DNA of 64,000 nucleotides, from contig NZ_CP039888.1 in NCBI RefSeq assembly GCF_005221325.1, positions 744,001-808,000 of the forward strand, given 5' to 3'. This document shows positions 60,512-64,000 of this stretch, one piece after another. The notes beneath the pieces were generated by a model. It saw nothing but the letters and a program-made list of their open reading frames with translations, was not told the origin of the DNA and did not search any database. The DNA comes from Agrobacterium tumefaciens (lineage in GTDB: Bacteria; Pseudomonadota; Alphaproteobacteria; Rhizobiales; Rhizobiaceae). Each line of letters starts with the position of its first letter. Within the stretch, counting starts at the first letter, position 1. The translations under genes and the position numbers were made by a program.

Positions 60512-60996
60512 CGGTTCGCCTCGTATTTCCGCAAAGCCTCTGCGCGGGCTGCAATAGCCTCTTCCAACGTCGGGTGGCTGGAAGTATGAATGACGCGCCC
60601 TTCACGACAGAGTTTTGCCCGAAAGCGGACGTGTTGGCCTAGGGTTTGTTTACAGACGCCTTGCGCGCCGATCTTGTTGTTATGGTGTTTCGGGTGTCGC
60701 TCCATCCGCTGCCGCACTGTCGAAAGTTCAAGATTGCACAGCCGCAAATCCGACTCGTCTCGGTTTAAAACGCGGACCTCCATGCCTTCTGGAATTTTGC
60801 CGTGGGTGTAAATCCAGGCCAGCCGCCGGGCGCGATGGACAACGCCAAAAATGACGATCAGCCATCCCGACGTATTGGAGCAACCAGCCCTGGTACCGGC
60901 CGGAATGTTTGAGGTGGGCCGGACTCTCCAGCGGAAAACGCCTGTCGAAGCGTCGTAGGCGAGGCGATCTCGAACGGTATGAGCGGTTGGATCCAT
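60508..60996 (-). CDS. HNH/AP2-domain protein, catalytic His missing
   Basis: 162 residues: the first 100 resemble HNH_3 homing-type nucleases (GVFRWRVRPTSNIPAGTRAG, RRLAWIYTHGKIPEGMEVRV, LRLCNLELSTVRQRMER) and the end resembles an AP2 DNA-binding domain (GAQGVCKQTLGQHVRFRAKL). The DH of the consensus VDHxN is replaced by VRVLN, so cleavage is doubtful and the protein may act as a DNA-binding regulator. AAGGAG precedes the ATG at 60996. Confidence 0.75.
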   Translation of the reverse strand: MDPTAHTVRDRLAYDASTGVFRWRVRPTSNIPAGTRAGCSNTSGWLIVIFGVVHRARRLAWIYTHGKIPEGMEVRVLNRDESDLRLCNLELSTVRQRMERHPKHHNNKIGAQGVCKQTLGQHVRFRAKLCREGRVIHTSSHPTLEEAIAARAEALRKYEANR

Positions 60997-61388
60997 GGTC
61001 TTCTCCTTGTGTAGGCACAGCTTCGCCCTTTTCCACTTTGGAGAAAGGCCGAGCCTTCTTTCCAAACCCCCGACTAAAGAGACCCTTTACAGGGCGTGTA
61101 CTCAGTGTCTTTTCTTCCCCGCAGAGAAGCCAATGTGTTGTCCCCACACTGTCCACCGGTGCTTTTTATCGGCTGCACCACAAAATCGATTTGGTCAGGT
61201 CGTCATCCCGATGGCAAAACGTTCTGCTTATCGCCTGCCGGGGGATGCCCGGCGCTCCAAAGTCGAGGTCGTCAGGGCGCGACGTTGCCTCTGTTTTTTT
61301 TCCCGAAACCGTCGGGCGCGGCATGCGTATGTCCTTCATCGGCACCGATGGTGCTTGGCAGGGTCAAGGACGTTGGAAGACCGCCAAC
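60997..61388. other. Regulatory region of the element
   Basis: 392 bases without a supported gene. Several frames are open on both strands but none has a ribosome site or known domain. Together with the sRNA candidate to its right, this is the likely site of element control and perhaps replication. Confidence 0.45.
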
Positions 61389-61574
61389 CTACAGATCACT
61401 AGCGTCATGGCGGGAGCCTCCGAGCGGACCCATGGCGCTATAAAATCCGTATATTCTCTTGATTCTTCTGGGTTTTTCGGTACTATCAACGTGAAAGTCC
61501 CCGCAGGGACTTTGGAAGTCCGCGCCGCTCTTGGTCTCGTCAACCAGAGCGGCGTTTTTGTAACCGGACGTCAT
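61389..61574 (-). CDS. Possible small protein coupled to the AlpA-like gene
   Basis: A 61-residue frame (MTSGYKNAALVDETKSGADF...) starting at an ATG that overlaps the AlpA-like gene stop (ATGA), the pattern of real coupled genes in this element. Against it, the frame lies over hairpins that make sense on the other strand. No family recognised. Confidence 0.35.
   Translation of the reverse strand: MTSGYKNAALVDETKSGADFQSPCGDFHVDSTEKPRRIKRIYGFYSAMGPLGGSRHDASDL
61493..61560 (+). ncRNA. Candidate small RNA with promoter and terminator
   Basis: A promoter-like TTGATT (61459-61464), 16-base spacer and TACTAT (61481-61486) precede two hairpins: AAAGTCCC-CGCA-GGGACTTT (61494-61513) and GCCGCTCT/AGAGCGGC with inner GGT/ACC (61524-61553), then GTTTTTG. 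The transcript would be about 67 bases. It lies opposite and just downstream of the AlpA-like gene. Confidence 0.5.
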
Positions 61575-61777
61575 TTAGGCGTCTTGGCGTTGCGGGCCTC
61601 GATCTTAGAAGACAGCCAGGCTTCGACTTCTGTTTTGACGAAAGCGATTCGACGTCCGTCGAGGTCAATGGCGGCGGGGAATCGTCCGCCGGCGCGGGCT
61701 TTGTTCACGCCGGTTCGGCTTAACGAAGTCAATTGGCATACTTGTTTGAGGCTGAGGAGCTGTATGGGGGTTGTCAT
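61571..61777 (-). CDS. AlpA/excisionase-like regulator
   Basis: 68 residues or fewer with the AlpA pattern LLSLKQVCQLTSLSRTGVNK, GGRFPAAIDLDGRRIAFVKT, EVEAWLSSKIEARNAK. AlpA-type proteins activate integrase/excision or satellite genes, as in P4-like elements. I chose the ATG at 61777 (MTTPIQLLSL), nine bases after AAGG. It lies 225 bases from the integrase gene stop and in the same direction. Confidence 0.85.
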   Translation of the reverse strand: MTTPIQLLSLKQVCQLTSLSRTGVNKARAGGRFPAAIDLDGRRIAFVKTEVEAWLSSKIEARNAKTPK

Positions 61778-62001
61778 CAGGGCCATCCTTGTCAGTTGAG
61801 ATGGCTGTCTATTAATTCCCAAAAAACTTACGTGGCAACAAGCACGGGGCAGCAATACGAAGCGTATAGAGCCTACCCGAAGTCCACGGATTTAAAACGT
61901 TATTCGATATGTATCGCCGTGATATTGGAACAAACACAATGTTCATCGCGGATTATGCTTAGGCTCCGACAAAATAATATTGCGAAATTTAGGAAAATAT
62001 T

Positions 62002-63231
62002 TCAGCTGTCTTGGAGCTTCTCGAACCGCACAATGTTCGCAGCAGGCTTTGTTGTTACGAAGCCGGACCAAGCTTGCATCAAACGCCGGCGCTTCTCGAT
62101 GGCGTCGGAGCGTCGGTAGGCGCGCTCGGCCTCATCACCCACAACATGCGCCATGGCGGCTTCGATAACTTCGCGCTGGAAGGTTGATCGATCGCCGGCC
62201 CAATCGCGAAAGGCGCTTCTAAAGCCGTGGACGGTGGCGCGATCTGCATAATCCAACGTCCGGAGCACTTTCTGCATGCTCATGTTCGAGAGGCCGCTAT
62301 TCTCCTTCGTACCCGGAAATACAAAATCGTTCATCCGAACCGCCTTCATACCCTCTAAAACTGCTAGGGCTTGCTTGCTGAGCGGAACTCGGTGTTCGCG
62401 CTTGGCCTTCATCCGCAGGGCAGGGACAGTCCAGATACCAGCGTCCATATCAATCTCGTCCCATGTTGCACCGAGAACCTCACCCGTGCGAGCTGCAGTG
62501 AGAATAAGAAACTCGAGTGCGCGTGCACCAAATCCGCCGACGGATTTCAGCTCCTGGCAGAAGGTTGGCATCTCTATATAAGGTAGGGCGGCGTGGTGGC
62601 CGCGCTTAAGCTTCTCATCCACTGGCGGGAGGAGGTGTTCAAGATGGCCTTTCCAGCGCGCTGGATTTTCGCCCTCTCGCCATCCTGCCACTCTCGAGTA
62701 ATCCAGCACCCTTTCGATTCGCCCGCGCAGTCTCGAAGCGGTCTCGTTCTTTTCCTTCCAAACTGGCAAGACCACCGCCACGACGTCGTCAGTGTCAATT
62801 GAAGAGACCGGCATTTTGAGGAGACGCTTGCAATACGCATCGCCGAGCGTCATCGACCACTGCGCACGGTGCTTGTCGTTTCTCCACTTGTCAGCGCGTG
62901 TCGCAAGGAAAGCCGCAACGGCCTGCTCAAAGGTCGTGGGCTTTTTTTGGGTTTTCCGAGATTCGGTTTCTTTGAACGGATCGCCACCCGCACCCAAGAT
63001 CTCGCGGATCTCGTCAGCCTTTACGCGGGCGCCTGCAAGGGACACCTGGCCGGTACCGCTGCCAAAAGAACCGAGACCGAGTTCGCGGCGTTTGCCACCC
63101 CGAATATAAATAAAGCTCCAGGTCTTACCCCCGCCTTTGCGGACGACGAGATAAAGACCGTCGCCGTCGCTTAGTCGACAGGGTTCTTTAGCGGCCTTAA
63201 TTTGGGTCGTATTCAGCTTGTTGCGCGCCAT
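62002..63231 (-). CDS. Tyrosine recombinase/integrase, P4 type
   Basis: 409 residues. The N-terminus has the arm-binding DUF4102-like pattern (LSDGDGLYLVVRKGGGKTWS, FIYIRGGKRRELGLGSF); the catalytic half has Arg in TAARTGEVLGATWDEI, HGFRSAFRDW with His and Arg, and the tail AHVVGDEAERAYRRSDAIEK with the nucleophilic Tyr. It would recombine the 15-base tRNA-Ser site. ATG at 63231; an in-frame ATG at 63255 is possible. It lies next to the right attachment site, far from the tRNA. Confidence 0.93.
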   Translation of the reverse strand: MARNKLNTTQIKAAKEPCRLSDGDGLYLVVRKGGGKTWSFIYIRGGKRRELGLGSFGSGTGQVSLAGARVKADEIREILGAGGDPFKETESRKTQKKPTTFEQAVAAFLATRADKWRNDKHRAQWSMTLGDAYCKRLLKMPVSSIDTDDVVAVVLPVWKEKNETASRLRGRIERVLDYSRVAGWREGENPARWKGHLEHLLPPVDEKLKRGHHAALPYIEMPTFCQELKSVGGFGARALEFLILTAARTGEVLGATWDEIDMDAGIWTVPALRMKAKREHRVPLSKQALAVLEGMKAVRMNDFVFPGTKENSGLSNMSMQKVLRTLDYADRATVHGFRSAFRDWAGDRSTFQREVIEAAMAHVVGDEAERAYRRSDAIEKRRRLMQAWSGFVTTKPAANIVRFEKLQDS

Positions 63232-64000
63232 CGGTCCTAATTCTGGTCCTAACATTTGCGGGTGTCACAAGGGGCATTTGAGACGTCATAGGCATATAAG
63301 AAATGAAAAAGTACAATAAAAGCAATGCGGGCTTTTCATCTAAGTTATGAAAGGCGTGATCGCGGCGGCCATCCTCTCCGCCATCTACCGAAGCCCCCCG
63401 AGACGTTGAAACGCCACGCGCCTGGAAGCCCGATGCTGGTTCGGGCACACTTCCTTACGATTGCTGTCGCAGTTCGCTGATGATACCTGGCGATGCTGAT
63501 AAGCCTCCGCCGCACTGACGCGCGAATCATCAGTGCCGATCTTGTGGGGTAGACAGGAACCCGCGATAATTTACCGAAGGCTGATCAACCGATAAATCGC
63601 CGGCATGCCCGGCGTGTCGAATCGTTGTCCGGCGATTCAGTCTTGGGTCGACCGGCTTTTTCAGCTGTTTCCCCCTATGCGCATCTATATTGTGCTTCGC
63701 GATAGGTGCAATCAAAGCAAAAAAATCCCGGTATCATCGACAGGCATAGCAGGCTATGGCCGAAAACGCCGGTAGTTTAGAAAGGCCTTGTTAACTTCGC
63801 TAACTAACGGATTTTCAAGGAAGTTCTTAATGCATTGTAAAAGCAACCATCGTGCCGTAGTGCGGTGTGTGTTGTTTCCGCAACAAGCCGAAATGAAGCA
63901 TATACGTAAATGCGCTTTATCGGATGTTGGTGATTGCAAGCGGCGAAACCTTTTGTATTTTCACGACCAGAAGCGAGGCGGTGGATCGTTTGGCTTCTAA
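63232..64000. other. Right junction and flanking chromosome
   Basis: The right attachment core is at 63369-63383; beyond it is chromosomal DNA without a supported gene to the window edge. A short rightward frame at 63788-64000 has no ribosome site. Confidence 0.45.
63369..63383 (+). repeat. attR core
   Basis: CCATCCTCTCCGCCA, identical to the 15-base tRNA-Ser 3' end at 45921-45935; marks the right end of the element, 138 bases beyond the integrase start. Confidence 0.85.

Larger units (their letters stand above)
45921..63383. mobile_element. Integrated phage-derived element (satellite or defective prophage), about 17.46 kb
   Basis: Bounded by a 15-base direct repeat formed by the tRNA-Ser 3' end. 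It holds a tyrosine integrase and AlpA-like protein at the right end, a packaging/capsid set (portal, protease, HK97 capsid, connectors, both terminase subunits), part of a tail (tube, terminator, tape measure) and small counter-oriented genes at both ends and within. Not seen: tail tip, fibres, lysis genes, replication genes, protein repressor. The size is far below that of a full siphophage. Confidence 0.88.

Noticed and set aside
60909..61799. Rightward open frame of 296 residues across the element control region
   Set aside because: It is antisense to the HNH/AP2 and AlpA-like genes, has no ribosome site and no domain; its length comes from GC-rich opposite-strand coding.
1..64000. CRISPR array, rRNA operon, insertion sequence with transposase
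   Set aside because: No spaced direct-repeat array, rRNA-like sequence or transposase frame was found in reading the window.
63788..64000. Rightward frame of 70 residues at the window edge
   Set aside because: No ribosome site and no recognisable product; ends at the window border by a chance stop.

Overview
The window reads as chromosome of an alphaproteobacterium of the Rhizobiaceae, most likely an Agrobacterium: GC-rich genes with typical rhizobial neighbours (glnE beside a PleC-type kinase, DUF883, DUF2147, Sel1 and PilZ small proteins, AMP nucleosidase) and intergenic palindromic repeats of the kind common in rhizobia. No species call is possible from sequence reading alone. Positions 1-45,935 are ordinary chromosome; 45,921-63,383 is a phage-derived element integrated at the 3' end of a tRNA-Ser(GCU) gene; 63,384-64,000 is flanking chromosome. 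|| Chromosomal part, left to right: a saccharopine dehydrogenase-like/DUF4166 protein, a MipA/OmpV outer-membrane protein, glnE (control of glutamine synthetase), a PleC/DivJ-type sensor kinase, a carboxymuconolactone decarboxylase-like protein, pepN, an EamA exporter, an atypical uracil-DNA glycosylase-like protein, a YegD-like Hsp70, a PAS-GGDEF diguanylate cyclase, an SDR with a non-standard active site, a cation diffusion facilitator, two HxlR-regulated divergent redox clusters (SDR+DoxX, and a quinone/alcohol oxidoreductase), ETF-ubiquinone oxidoreductase, a pentapeptide-repeat protein, uppP, mgtE with a structured leader, an MFS exporter, a diacylglycerol kinase-type lipid kinase, a class III aminotransferase and OsmC protein, a vapBC toxin-antitoxin pair, AMP nucleosidase, two mini membrane proteins, a P-loop kinase-like protein, a HisC-like aminotransferase, a Tat-exported multicopper oxidase translationally coupled to a ZIP metal permease, a PilZ-like protein, a ferredoxin reductase, an HpcH/HpaI aldolase, a ribbon-helix-helix protein and DUF883. 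|| Element: a 15-bp direct repeat (the tRNA 3' end) bounds about 17.46 kb. At the right end are a P4-type tyrosine integrase and an AlpA/excisionase-like protein; next to them lie a candidate small RNA and an HNH/AP2 protein. A long leftward late operon, mostly with 1-17 bp gene overlaps, encodes portal, a conserved phage protein, a 26-residue hydrophobic miniprotein, prohead protease, HK97 capsid protein, two decoration-like proteins, an HNH protein, tail tube protein, head-tail connector, HK97 gp10, tail terminator, head closure, both terminase subunits, tape measure, a small tail protein and a protein with five tandem zinc ribbons. There is no distal tail, fibre, lysis, replication or recognisable protein repressor gene. 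Several small genes run against the late operon and look like cargo. The element is therefore either a phage satellite that makes its own capsid and part of a tail, or a prophage that lost its distal tail and lysis modules. || The clearest undescribed-looking signals are that element and its rearranged gene order, the candidate sRNA at 61,493-61,560, the competing-hairpin leader of mgtE, the twin operator in front of the multicopper oxidase-ZIP pair, and the five-zinc-ribbon phage protein.
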